44,093 nucleotides of DNA, from NCBI GenBank assembly GCA_022826025.1, contig JAJDVR010000045.1:1-44093 (forward strand), written 5' to 3'. The notes beneath the pieces are model-generated. The model did not search any database. It had not been told where the DNA came from and was given only the letters and a program-made list of their open reading frames with translations. The first letter of the stretch is position 1. Each line of letters begins with the position of its first letter. Source of the stretch: Gemmatimonadota bacterium (GTDB lineage Bacteria > Gemmatimonadota > Gemmatimonadetes > Longimicrobiales > Gaopeijiaceae). Made by a program: the position numbers and the translations under genes. Shown here in pieces: positions 1-7,800 of this stretch.

Positions 1-1635
1 TTCGCCGACGGCTTCCGCATCGGCCTCCCCTACTTCCTCCCCATCGATCCGAGCTACGACGACCGTGTGCAGTTGGTCGACAACGTCTCCTGGCTGTCCG
101 GCGGGCATCTCTTCAAGGCGGGCATCGAATACAACCGGACCTCCGTGCAACAGCAGTTCATCGGCTTCGCCAACAGCCGCTACATCTTCGATTCCGTGGA
201 TGGCTTCATCGGCTTCGCGACCCACGGCAGCAGCTACGTGACCTGCTCCGACGGCTCGGCGAGCACCAGCGGCGCGTGCCCGGGGGGGAGCTCGGTCACG
301 GGCCCGGTGCTTCTCTACCTGCAGTCGGCGACCGTTCCCGGCGTGCCCGCCGACCAGCTCGGCCTCCAGGCCATGACCACCCACGAGCTGGCCTTCTTCG
401 TCCAGGACACCTGGAAGCCGACCGACCGCCTGACGCTGAACCTGGGCGTGCGCTGGGAGGGCGCCTGGCATCCCGACGTCTTCATCCGGCCCGGGGAGAC
501 CTTCCACGCGCCCTACCTGAGCGACCCGCGATTCCCTTCGGACGGCACCATCCCGGACGACCTCGACAACATCCAGCCCCGCTTCGGCCTCGCGTGGGAC
601 GTGGACGGCGGGCGAACCGTCGTGCGGCTCAACGCCGGGGCGTACAACGCGCGCATCCCCGGCCTCGTCTTCGCCCAGTACCGCACCACCAACGGCGCCT
701 TCCAGCAGATCCTCTTCCGGAGCAGCGCCGATGCGGCGGTGCTGGGGCCGGTGCCCGCCATCGACGAGCAGATCGACGGGTCCGCGGCCACACCCTTCCT
801 GCCCGACATCCAGGTCGCCGACCGGAACCTGGAGCTGCCGCGCACCTGGTCCTTCGGGGCGGAGGCGACCCACGCCCTCAGCTCCGTAGTGACCGCGAGC
901 GTCTCCTGGCAGCACGCGCGCACCGACGGCCTCTTCCGCTTCGTGGATCGGAACGCCGCCGCGCTGGGGTCGCCGTTCGGGATCGGGACGCATCCGTCCG
1001 GCGGGGGCATCAACGCGCTCACGGTGGGCGAATCGAGCGCGCGCTCACGCTATCACGGGGTGACGCTGGGGCTGCGCGGCCAGGACGCCGCCAGCGGCTT
1101 CGCCTACGACTTCAACTACACCATGGGCTTCGACCGCTCCGACGACGACAACGAGCGCGACCCGTTCACCTACCGCTACGCGGAGCCGCGCAACCTGGAG
1201 GCCGAGTACGGCTGGTCCGACCGCGACCGGCGCCACCAGTTAAACGGCTACTTCGTCTTCTCGCTGCCGGGCGGCGTCAACGCATCGCACATGTTCCGGC
1301 TGCTGAGCGCGTCACCGGTGTCGGAGAAGTGCGCCAGCCCCGGCGAGCGCGCCGCCGAGCCCGCCGACCGCATCTGCCCCGACGGCTCCGTGCTCCAGCG
1401 CAACACTCTGCGCCGCGACAACGCCTTCTTCACCTGGGACTTCCGCGTCTCCCGCGAATTCGCGCTGAGCAACGGAATGGTGCTCGAGCCCGTGTTCGAG
1501 GTCTTCAACGCCACCAACGAAGACAACTTCCTCGACACCGCCCACGGCTCCCTGCTCTTCAACTTCGACGGCACCATCAGGAGCGGCCTGGGCGATACCC
1601 GGAGGGCGCAGGTGGGGGTGAGGATGAGGTTCTGA
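1..1635 (+). CDS. TonB-dependent receptor, Oar-like (5' truncated by window edge)
   Basis: The reading frame is open from the first base, so the N-terminus (signal peptide, carboxypeptidase-like domain and plug) lies outside the window; 544 residues remain. The visible part is beta-barrel: alternating aromatic and polar strands, the segment FFVQDTWKPTDRLTLNLGVR typical of Oar/OmpA-related TonB receptors, and a C-terminal strand ending in VRMRF with the terminal Phe that the outer-membrane assembly machinery recognises. Known role of the family: energised uptake of large substrates across the outer membrane using TonB-ExbBD. The substrate cannot be told. A GTG at position 67 is in frame but is internal, since coding sequence continues upstream of it. 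A ribosome site for the next gene begins directly after the stop codon. Confidence 0.9.
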   Translation, partial: FADGFRIGLPYFLPIDPSYDDRVQLVDNVSWLSGGHLFKAGIEYNRTSVQQQFIGFANSRYIFDSVDGFIGFATHGSSYVTCSDGSASTSGACPGGSSVTGPVLLYLQSATVPGVPADQLGLQAMTTHELAFFVQDTWKPTDRLTLNLGVRWEGAWHPDVFIRPGETFHAPYLSDPRFPSDGTIPDDLDNIQPRFGLAWDVDGGRTVVRLNAGAYNARIPGLVFAQYRTTNGAFQQILFRSSADAAVLGPVPAIDEQIDGSAATPFLPDIQVADRNLELPRTWSFGAEATHALSSVVTASVSWQHARTDGLFRFVDRNAAALGSPFGIGTHPSGGGINALTVGESSARSRYHGVTLGLRGQDAASGFAYDFNYTMGFDRSDDDNERDPFTYRYAEPRNLEAEYGWSDRDRRHQLNGYFVFSLPGGVNASHMFRLLSASPVSEKCASPGERAAEPADRICPDGSVLQRNTLRRDNAFFTWDFRVSREFALSNGMVLEPVFEVFNATNEDNFLDTAHGSLLFNFDGTIRSGLGDTRRAQVGVRMRF

Positions 1636-1652
1636 GGGAGGGGAAGGGAGCG

Positions 1653-2717
1653 ATGTCGCGACCCGCCAGTCTGCTGCTGACAGCTTTCCTGCTGACGACT
1701 TGCGAGTCCCCCGACTGTGCAACATGGAATACTGAAGCCTTCTTCAGGCTGGCAACTCCTGGCGATACGAGGACTTGCCTGCAAGCGGGGGCAGATGTGT
1801 CGGCCCGGGATTCCGCCGATCTGACTCCGCTGCATCTCGCTGCGGCCTGGAGTGAGGACCCTGCGGTCTCCCTGGCCCTGATCGAGGCCGGGGCCGACAT
1901 CCACGCCATGGACAACTACTTCGGCACAAGCGCCATGCATCGGGCACCCCTGGACATGGCTGCGCGGTACAACGGGAATGCCCAGGTGGCTCTCGTCCTT
2001 CTCAGAGCCGGCGCACCCCCCGAAACCGGACACCTGCTCGGCGCGGCAATATTCAACGAGAATCCGGAGGTGGCCTTGACCTTCGTCCGCGCCGGAGTGG
2101 ACGTGAACTCCACCAACCCCGGAGGACCAACAGCCCTTTCACTCGCGGCACGGTCCAATGAGAACCCCGAGATGGTCCTGGCGCTTGTGCGGGCCGGAGC
2201 CGATCTCGACGCTCGTGCGAGCGACCTCGACGAGACACCGCTCCACCTGGCGGCGGCAAACAACGAGAACCCGGAAATAGCGTTGGCTCTTGTAAACGCG
2301 GGATCCGACGTAAACGTCGAGAACGGGCATGGGGATACGCCTCTCCTGAGGGCGTTGTACGCCAACGAGAACCCCGAAGTAGCTCTTGCCCTTGTCGAAG
2401 CCGGGGCGGACGTGAACGCCCGGGAGTTGGCGACGTCCGCAACACCGCTGCATCACGCGGCAGCTTTCAGCCGTGGCCCGGAGGTCGCCGCGGCGCTCAT
2501 CCAGGCCGGAGCCGACCTGAACGCCAGGAACGCAAGGGGTGCGACACCCCTGCATTGGGCGGCGAATGCGGAGAATACGGACATCCTGAACGTCCTGATC
2601 GAGGCCGGCGCCGATGTGTCGGTCCGTGACTACATCGGCCGGACACCTCTGGAAACCGCGGAGCAAAACGGCAGTTCAGAGGCGGCTGCGATGCTCCGCC
2701 GCGCGGGCGGCGAGTAG
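1653..2717 (+). CDS. Secreted ankyrin-repeat protein (probable lipoprotein)
   Basis: 354 residues from the ATG at 1653, which follows a purine-rich GGGAGGGGAAGGGAG ribosome site; the frame is open far upstream but that part is a shadow of the receptor gene. The N-terminus is a short hydrophobic signal (MSRPASLLLTAFLLTTC) with Cys17 in a lipobox-like place; Thr at -1 is not the usual Gly/Ala/Ser, so lipidation is uncertain. The rest is about eight to nine ankyrin repeats of roughly 33-36 residues. Each carries an unusually regular helix, NENPEVALALVEAGADVN or a close variant, with TPLHLAA-type turns. Ankyrin stacks bind proteins; the partner is unknown. It lies 17 nt behind the receptor and may be cotranscribed with it. 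The repeats are very similar in protein but differ in codons, so they are not a recent DNA amplification. Confidence 0.85.
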   Translation: MSRPASLLLTAFLLTTCESPDCATWNTEAFFRLATPGDTRTCLQAGADVSARDSADLTPLHLAAAWSEDPAVSLALIEAGADIHAMDNYFGTSAMHRAPLDMAARYNGNAQVALVLLRAGAPPETGHLLGAAIFNENPEVALTFVRAGVDVNSTNPGGPTALSLAARSNENPEMVLALVRAGADLDARASDLDETPLHLAAANNENPEIALALVNAGSDVNVENGHGDTPLLRALYANENPEVALALVEAGADVNARELATSATPLHHAAAFSRGPEVAAALIQAGADLNARNARGATPLHWAANAENTDILNVLIEAGADVSVRDYIGRTPLETAEQNGSSEAAAMLRRAGGE

Positions 2718-2741
2718 ACTCACGCGCATCCTTGCGCCGTC

Positions 2742-4283
2742 CTATCCGCTTCGTGGACCGGAACGCCGCGGCGCTGGCGAGGAGTCCTCCATGGCCTCCC
2801 GGGCAGCGGCCTCGATCTCCCACGGGATAGCTGAGTCGCGATAGAGGGCAGCCCCGTTCGACAGGATGGTCCCCTTGCCCTTCGCCGGGGCGCCCGGATG
2901 AACCGATGGGACCGGCGGCAGGCCCGAGTCGGCTCGCGTGTCCACCCACGATGGCCTCCTGGGCGCGTCCACCAGCATCCTCCCTTTCGGCGTGAAGAAC
3001 AGGACCGTCCCGTCATTGTTCACCGATACCTTGACCCGCCCTTCGTGAACGGCGCGGTGGTGCCGCCGGCAGAGCAGCAGCGTGTTCCCGAGGCTCGTCT
3101 CGCCCCCGTCGGCCCAGTGCTTCACGTGGTGCGCTTCTGTAAACCGGCACCCGCACCCGGGAAAGCGGCATCCCCGGTCCCGCTCCTCCAGCGCCCGCCG
3201 GATGTGCGGCGGGATGGTGCGCGTCCGGCGCCCCACGTTCAGCAACGAGCCGTCCCTCGCGTGGACCATCGCGACCACCGCCGCATCGCACGCCATGCGC
3301 CGCGACGTCTCCGCGGAAACGCGAATCCCGTCCAGATCCGAGCGTCCAGGCTCGCCCTCCGCCGCGAGCGTCGCGGCATCACAATGGACCATGACCTGGT
3401 AGCGCTCGGCCCGGGTTCCGGACTCGACGCGGGGTGCAGTCAACGGCTCGCCGTGGGATGAAGTCCGTCCTTCGCCACCAAAGCCCGCCGTCAGCGCCCG
3501 CTCCGCCAGGAGACCCACCGCATCCGCCCGGCGCTGCTTCGGCTCGGGGCGCGGATTGCCGTTTTCGCTCTCACGACTCCCGACACCCGCATCATCCTCG
3601 CCCCGGAACAGCGCATCCGACGCCGCCTCCACCGCGCGCATCAGCATCGCCCCGACCTCGGGCTCGAGCCGCCCCTTCACCACGTACATTCCGTCGCCGT
3701 CCACGAAGACCGAGAAGGTGCGGCTGCGGTGCCGGGCCTGCTCGGCGGTCAGCTCTGCGTCGCGCGACAGCTTCTTCCACATGCGCACCGTCCGCTCCAA
3801 CTTCGCCGCCGAGCCCGCGCGCGCGAACTCGAGCAGTTCCGCCTCGTGCTCGGGGGTCGCAACCCGGGTGAGCGCCCGCACCTTGGCGTACGAGATGCTC
3901 CCCTCGCGCAGAGCATCGGCGGTCTGGGGCAGGTGCTCCAGTGCCCGAGCGGTCCGCACCCGTTCGCGAGCCGTGCCGATCCTGGTGCCGGTCCTCCAGG
4001 CCAGCCACTCGGCGCAGGAGGAGAATCCGCCGTCCTTCCACCCGCCCCGCCGGTCGAAGTCGGCGATCAGGGTCATCATCCGCGCCTCGGCGGAGTTGAT
4101 GCAGGCCGCCAATTCGGCGATGCGCTCGCCCAGTTTGTGGAGCTCGTCGTCATCTCGCGAGGGCTCGCGACCGGACGGCGCGGGGTCGGCGTCGAGTGGA
4201 ACACCCATCGGTTCCCGTACCACCGCGGGCCACGGGGAGGGCCTCCGACGAGTGTCGTAGAGAATGTCTGCAGGCGCGACCAT
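2742..4283 (-). CDS. DUF222 / HNH endonuclease-domain protein (13E12-repeat type)
   Basis: About 513 residues. The N-terminal two thirds are the helical DUF222 region (ELAACINSAEARMMTLIADF, WLAWRTGTRIGTARERVRTA). The C-terminal part is an HNH nuclease fold: CRFPGC, EAHHVKHWADGG, then N and CRRHH, the Cys pairs and His residues of a zinc-stabilised beta-beta-alpha metal site. The family is often found in many copies per genome and its physiological role is not settled; nicking or cutting of DNA is presumed. I place the start at the ATG at 4283 (or the adjacent ATG at 4286), because GGAGG sits 4 nt upstream; the open frame extends 9 more codons to a TTG with no ribosome site. Its 3' end runs into a fragment that matches the TonB receptor gene (see 2745-2777). 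The HNH and DUF222 calls are firm; the function is not. Confidence 0.85.
   Translation of the reverse strand: MVAPADILYDTRRRPSPWPAVVREPMGVPLDADPAPSGREPSRDDDELHKLGERIAELAACINSAEARMMTLIADFDRRGGWKDGGFSSCAEWLAWRTGTRIGTARERVRTARALEHLPQTADALREGSISYAKVRALTRVATPEHEAELLEFARAGSAAKLERTVRMWKKLSRDAELTAEQARHRSRTFSVFVDGDGMYVVKGRLEPEVGAMLMRAVEAASDALFRGEDDAGVGSRESENGNPRPEPKQRRADAVGLLAERALTAGFGGEGRTSSHGEPLTAPRVESGTRAERYQVMVHCDAATLAAEGEPGRSDLDGIRVSAETSRRMACDAAVVAMVHARDGSLLNVGRRTRTIPPHIRRALEERDRGCRFPGCGCRFTEAHHVKHWADGGETSLGNTLLLCRRHHRAVHEGRVKVSVNNDGTVLFFTPKGRMLVDAPRRPSWVDTRADSGLPPVPSVHPGAPAKGKGTILSNGAALYRDSAIPWEIEAAAREAMEDSSPAPRRSGPRSG
2745..2777 (+). repeat. Fragment resembling the upstream TonB receptor gene
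   Basis: These 33 bases match 935-967 of the receptor gene at 31 of 33 positions; both differences are at codon third positions (gat/gac and gcc/gcg). In the receptor they encode the segment FRFVDRNAAAL. Here the copy lies just behind the ankyrin gene and overlaps the last codons of the opposite-strand HNH gene. Third-position-only differences suggest a piece of a related receptor gene left behind by a rearrangement, rather than chance. Too short to be certain. Confidence 0.5.
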
Positions 4284-4321
4284 CATTCCTCCCAACGTTG
4301 GATTGCACAATGACTTACGTA

Positions 4322-4329
4322 CAAATATA
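4322..4329 (-). promoter_or_regulatory. Possible -10-type promoter element for the DUF222-HNH gene
   Basis: Read on the minus strand this is TATATTTG inside a conspicuously AT-rich island of an otherwise GC-rich region, 39 nt upstream of the ATG at 4283. It fits the TAnnTTTG pattern of primary promoters in Bacteroidota; whether this organism uses that pattern is an assumption. No convincing -33/-35 partner is visible. Confidence 0.3.
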
Positions 4330-4330
4330 A

Positions 4331-4764
4331 CGGCGCTGGAATCGGCCTCTCAGGATGCCCCGCAGTGGCCGAAGTGAAGTCGGAAGACCATCGGAGGAGG
4401 AAGCCGCCTGCGAATGCCGTCAGCGAGTCCGCCGGTGCCTCTGGCGGGCAGGAAAGCGCTGGGTCTCGGACTCCGCCGGATCGAGAGCCCCAAATTCGTC
4501 AATGGCAGAATGGGACATGCGAATGTGAATTCGGGACGCGCCGCGGGCATGCCGCTGACCCTTGGGGAACAACCCTGCCCATGACGCGAGCGACCGCCCA
4601 TCAATGGCCGAAGCCGCCCGTCAATGGCAGAATGGGACGCCCGGATGTCCTTGCGCCGTCCCGGCTGGCGACGCGCACGCGGTTGACGAGCTGCCCGCAA
4701 TCCGTACCCTATGGGAGCAGGCCATCTCGCGCTTCCCGAACCGTCCGCGGGACCCGGAGGATCC
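4331..4764. other. Gene-poor gap with degenerate repeats, upstream of the oxidase genes
   Basis: No reading frame here looks coding. The stretch contains an exact 20-bp direct repeat (4497-4516 and 4619-4638), a related degraded copy (4599-4618) and the promoter side of both flanking genes. The oxidase ribosome site GGAGG lies at 4756-4760. The repeats may be the remains of an insertion-sequence end, but no transposase is present. Confidence 0.5.
4497..4638 (+). repeat. 20-bp direct repeats (two exact copies plus one degraded)
   Basis: The 20-mer CGTCAATGGCAGAATGGGAC occurs at 4497-4516 and again at 4619-4638. A variant with the shared core TCAATGGCMGAA begins at 4599, 20 bp before the second copy, so the second and third copies are in tandem. 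A weaker TGGCCGAAG match occurs near 4373. Multiple short same-direction repeats are typical of terminal transposase-binding sites, for example at ends of IS21-type elements, but this link is a guess. Confidence 0.6.
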
Positions 4765-4950
4765 ATGAGCGACGATCAACGCAATCATCCGGACGACCGA
4801 CTCGATCCCCCGGCCGAGGAGTCCGTCGATGTCGGGGGCCACCCGAAAGGCACGCTCGCCATCGTCGGTATCTACGGGCTGCTGTTCGTTATCGGCTGGC
4901 TGATCATGTACTTCGGGGTGTTCGTGCCCCGGGGTCCGCTGACCGAGTGA
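4765..4950 (+). CDS. cbaD: Cytochrome c oxidase subunit IIa-like small membrane protein
   Basis: 61 residues from the ATG at 4765, 4 nt after GGAGG. A charged N-terminal tail of about 30 residues is followed by one transmembrane helix (LAIVGIYGLLFVIGWLIMY) and a short VPRGPLTE end. Size, single helix and position directly before subunit II match subunit IIa (CbaD) of ba3-type oxidases, which occupies the place of a subunit II helix. Order IIa-II-I is the same as in the Thermus cba cluster. An in-frame ATG at 4711 exists, but its extra residues look non-coding and lack a ribosome site. Identification rests mostly on context, because such small subunits diverge fast. Confidence 0.75.
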   Translation: MSDDQRNHPDDRLDPPAEESVDVGGHPKGTLAIVGIYGLLFVIGWLIMYFGVFVPRGPLTE

Positions 4951-4957
4951 GGCGGCC

Positions 4958-5437
4958 ATGCACGTAGACCTCTACGAGAGGATCTGGATGTACGCCGCCG
5001 GGGCGATCATCGTGGTCTTCCTGGCGTCGATGGGCTACACGACGCTCGGAAGCGCCATGCAGCCGCCCAGCCACGTCGAGACCATCGATCCGGCTTCCGT
5101 CCGCACCGACGAGGAGTTCGGCAGCCCGGGAGTCACGATCCATGAGGACGGCAGCGTCACGGTCGTGATCCAGGCGTTCATGTTCGCCTTCCTGCCGCTG
5201 GAGATCCGGGTGCCGCGGGGACGCGACATCACCTTCCGCATGACGAGCCCCGACGTCATCCACGGGTTCCAGATCGTGCAGACCAACGGCAATACGATGG
5301 TCGTGCCCGGCTACGTCAGCCAGTTCACCACCCGGTTCGACACGCCCGGCGAGTACCTCATCGTGTGCAACGAGTACTGCGGCGTGGGTCACCACGTGAT
5401 GTCGGCGACGCTGATCGTCGAGGAAGGTGACCGATGA
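4958..5437 (+). CDS. cbaB: ba3-type cytochrome c oxidase subunit II
   Basis: 159 residues. One N-terminal membrane anchor (about 11-30) is followed by a periplasmic cupredoxin domain. The dinuclear CuA site is complete: His102 (DVIHGF), then Cys137, Glu139, Cys141, His145 and Met148 in the order CNEYCGVGHHVM. It takes electrons from a periplasmic cytochrome c or small copper protein and passes them to subunit I. The short length and lack of a second helix are typical of B-family oxidases. It starts 7 nt after cbaD, and its stop codon overlaps the start of subunit I (ATGA), so the two are translationally coupled. Confidence 0.93.
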   Translation: MHVDLYERIWMYAAGAIIVVFLASMGYTTLGSAMQPPSHVETIDPASVRTDEEFGSPGVTIHEDGSVTVVIQAFMFAFLPLEIRVPRGRDITFRMTSPDVIHGFQIVQTNGNTMVVPGYVSQFTTRFDTPGEYLIVCNEYCGVGHHVMSATLIVEEGDR

Positions 5438-7056
5438 TCCACAGCAGAAGGCTCACGCTCGCCAACTTCTGGGTCGCCATCGGCGCCTTCGCGGTGGCAT
5501 CCGGGATGGCGTTCATGCAGTCCCTCTCACGGGCGAACCTCGACCTGCCGTTCCGCACCGCGAGCGTCTACTACATGTCGGTGACGGCGCACGGCGTGCT
5601 GATGGCGCTCGTGTTCACCACCTTCTTCATCATGGGCTTCGGCTACGTGGTGGCCGAGCGCGCGCTGGACCGGCCCATCGTGTCGAAACGGCTCGCCTGG
5701 GGTTCGTGGTGGGTGGCGCTGATCGGCACCGGGATGGCCGCCGCGGTGATCCTGTGGGGCAGGGCGACGGTGCTCTACACCTTCTATCCTCCGCTGATGG
5801 CGCACCCGCTGTTCTACATCGGCGCCGCGCTGCTGGTCGTCGGGTCATGGGGCTGGTGCTGGGTGATGGCGCGCACCTGGATGGTCTGGAGGAAGGAGAA
5901 TCCGGGGGTGCGCACGCCGCTCCCGGTGCACGGCATGCTCGCGACCATCATCGTCTGGGTGCTGGCCACCATCGGCGTGGCGGCCGAGGTGCTGATCCTG
6001 CTGATTCCGTGGTCGCTGGGCCTCGTCGAGACCATCGATCCCCTGCTGGCCCGCACCCTTTTCTGGTGGTTCGGCCACCCGCTGGTGTACTTCTGGCTCC
6101 TGCCGGCCTACGTCATCTGGTACACGATCACGCCGAGGATTGCGGGCGGGAAGCTGTTCAGTGATCCGCTGGCCCGGCTGGCGTTCGTACTGTTCATCCT
6201 GCTGTCCACGCCCGTGGGCTTCCACCATCAGCTCGTCGACCCGGGAGTGGAGGCCGGCTGGAAGCTCTTCCACACCTTCAACACCCAGCTGGTTCTGTTC
6301 CCGAGCTTCGTCACCGCCTTCACCGTCATCGCCTCGTTCGAGATCGCCGGCCGCATGAAGGGCGCCAGGGGCCTGCTCAACTGGCTCGAGGAGCTGCCCT
6401 GGGGCGACCCCGCATTCTCGAGTGTCGCGCTGGCCATGCTCATGTTCGCCGTGGGCGGATTCGGCGGCGCCATCAACGCGGCCTACGGCATGAACGCCAT
6501 GGTGCACAACACCGCGTGGATCCAGGGACACTTCCACCTGACGGTGGGGACCGCGGTCGCGCTCACGTTCATGGGCACGTCGTACTATCTCATTCCCCGG
6601 CTGACCGGCCGCGAGCTCGAGCTCTCGCTCCTGGCGCGCATCCAGCCCTACCTGTGGTTCGGGGGGATGCTGCTCTTCTCCATCGCCAATCATCTGACGG
6701 GGCTGGCCGGCATGCCGCGGCGCGTCTACGATGCGAGCTACGGAGGCAGCGAGATCGCCCAGCAGTGGGTCGCCGGGACGGGCATCTCCGCGGTCGGCGG
6801 CATCCTCCTGTTCATCAGCGCGGCGTGCTATGTAGCCGTGATGCTGGGAACCGGCCTGGCGGGAAGGAGAATCGACCCCGAGCCCATCGAGTTCGCCGAA
6901 CCGCTCCAGGGCGAAAACGGCAAGGCCCCCATCCTCGACCGGTTCGGGCTGTGGTTCGTCGTGGCCGCCATCTTGGTCATCGCGGCCTACGCCTGGCCGA
7001 TCTTCGAGCACCTCCGGATGGAGCGCTTCGGCTCACCGGGGTTCGCGCCGTTCTAG
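5434..7056 (+). CDS. cbaA: ba3-type cytochrome c oxidase subunit I
   Basis: 540 residues and about 13 hydrophobic segments. Heme and copper ligands are visible: His53 (TAHG, low-spin heme), His215 and Tyr219 (GHPLVY, CuB ligand with the cross-linked Tyr), His264-His265 (CuB), and His366 and His368 (GHFH, high-spin heme and low-spin heme). It reduces oxygen to water and pumps protons. The TAHGVLMAL and FWWFGHPLVYFW forms and the lack of the Glu/Asp residues of A-family channels place it with B-family (ba3) enzymes, which suit low oxygen. The start overlaps the stop of subunit II by 4 nt. Its stop codon overlaps that of vapC on the other strand (the CTAG at 7053-7056). No heme-insertion genes follow. 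Confidence 0.95.
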   Translation: MIHSRRLTLANFWVAIGAFAVASGMAFMQSLSRANLDLPFRTASVYYMSVTAHGVLMALVFTTFFIMGFGYVVAERALDRPIVSKRLAWGSWWVALIGTGMAAAVILWGRATVLYTFYPPLMAHPLFYIGAALLVVGSWGWCWVMARTWMVWRKENPGVRTPLPVHGMLATIIVWVLATIGVAAEVLILLIPWSLGLVETIDPLLARTLFWWFGHPLVYFWLLPAYVIWYTITPRIAGGKLFSDPLARLAFVLFILLSTPVGFHHQLVDPGVEAGWKLFHTFNTQLVLFPSFVTAFTVIASFEIAGRMKGARGLLNWLEELPWGDPAFSSVALAMLMFAVGGFGGAINAAYGMNAMVHNTAWIQGHFHLTVGTAVALTFMGTSYYLIPRLTGRELELSLLARIQPYLWFGGMLLFSIANHLTGLAGMPRRVYDASYGGSEIAQQWVAGTGISAVGGILLFISAACYVAVMLGTGLAGRRIDPEPIEFAEPLQGENGKAPILDRFGLWFVVAAILVIAAYAWPIFEHLRMERFGSPGFAPF

Positions 7057-7424
7057 GGGCTACGGTACTCCACCCCATCCATCCCCTCGAAGTCCGAGTC
7101 CTGAGTCCACAGGGTTGCGTCCGCGTCCCGGGCGGTGGCCAGCACCACGCTGTCCGCCATGGCCAGCCCGGTCTCGGCGCTCAGGGCCGCCGCGGCGACC
7201 GCCAGCTCGGAATCCAGTTCGACGACGCGGCCGCGCATCATCTGGGCCACGGCGTACAGGGCTGCCGCGGGATCCCGTTGAACGCGCACGCACTTGAACA
7301 CCTCGAAGAGCGTGATGCCGGGCACGACGAGGCGCTCGGTGTCGGCGATGGCCTCCGCGAATTCACCCGCGTTGGGGCCGTCTGCGAAGTACTCGAGCCA
7401 CGCCGAGGAGTCGACGACGTTCAC
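7053..7424 (-). CDS. vapC: PIN-domain ribonuclease toxin, VapC family
   Basis: 123 residues, a complete PIN fold. The acidic metal-binding residues are in place: Asp5 (VVDSSAWLEYF), Glu41 (ITLFEVFK), Asp91 (AMADSVVLATAR) and Asp109/Asp111 (WTQDSDF). VapC toxins cut tRNA or rRNA when freed from their antitoxin. The start is GTG at 7424, overlapping the stop of vapB by 4 nt (GTGA), the usual toxin-antitoxin coupling. The 3' end meets cbaA tail to tail with overlapping stop codons. No change in a catalytic residue is seen, so the toxin is probably active. Confidence 0.92.
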   Translation of the reverse strand: MNVVDSSAWLEYFADGPNAGEFAEAIADTERLVVPGITLFEVFKCVRVQRDPAAALYAVAQMMRGRVVELDSELAVAAAALSAETGLAMADSVVLATARDADATLWTQDSDFEGMDGVEYRSP

Positions 7425-7627
7425 AGCCTGTCCCTGTCGCGCGGCACGGTCGTGTCGATCCCGCGCAGAAATCCGCGTGACGCCTCGATGGGCTCGACGG
7501 GAATCAGCTCGATCCGTCCCTTGTACCCGATGACTTGAAGCTTCTGGCCCGGCTCGAGGTCGAGATGCTCGCGCACATCCTTGGGGATCACCACCTGGAA
7601 GCGCGGGGACAGGGTGACGATGGTCAT
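7421..7627 (-). CDS. vapB: AbrB/MazE-type antitoxin, VapB family
   Basis: 68 residues from the ATG at 7627. The N-terminal swapped-hairpin DNA-binding fold is clear: VTLSPRFQVVIPKDVREHLDLEPGQKLQVI, then a C-terminal tail (about 45-68) expected to wrap the VapC active site. An upstream extension of 26 codons is open but runs through the repeat array and is unlikely to be translated. The family represses its own operon by binding inverted or repeated sites; the 31-bp unit array at 7646-7800 lies immediately upstream and is the obvious operator candidate. Confidence 0.9.
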   Translation of the reverse strand: MTIVTLSPRFQVVIPKDVREHLDLEPGQKLQVIGYKGRIELIPVEPIEASRGFLRGIDTTVPRDRDRL

Positions 7628-7645
7628 GGGGATCCTGGTCGGTGG

Positions 7646-7800
7646 CGTCTTACGGTTTGGCGTTCGATCGACTGTGCGTAAAACGATTAGTTGATCGATG
7701 CACACTTCGCAAGACGATATCGCGTTCGATGATCGAATCGCAAGACGATATGATCATCGATGCGGATAACGTAAGACGACTAGACGTCCGCTTCCCGTTT
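7646..7800. repeat. Array of five 31-bp units upstream of vapBC
   Basis: Units begin at 7646, 7677, 7708, 7739 and 7770, exactly 31 bp apart. The three central units share a 13-bp head, CGyAArACGATwt, then five variable bases, then an invariant TCGATG at unit positions 19-24, then seven variable bases. Unit 7646 keeps 8 of 13 head bases and TCGATC; unit 7770 keeps the head (CGTAAGACGACTA) but not the TCGATG. 31 bp is three DNA turns, so all units face the same side. The array starts 18 nt upstream of the vapB ATG and its far end covers the stop codon of the next gene. Most likely a multi-site operator; an unrelated tandem repeat is possible. Confidence 0.8.

Noticed and set aside
276-1652. 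Upstream extension of the ankyrin frame inside the receptor gene
   Set aside because: The extension is arginine- and proline-rich shadow sequence. The ATG at 1653 has a strong ribosome site and starts a proper signal peptide.
7646-7800. CRISPR-like array
   Set aside because: The unit is 31 bp in total with only a 13-bp degenerate head, the intervals share TCGATG, and no cas gene is near.
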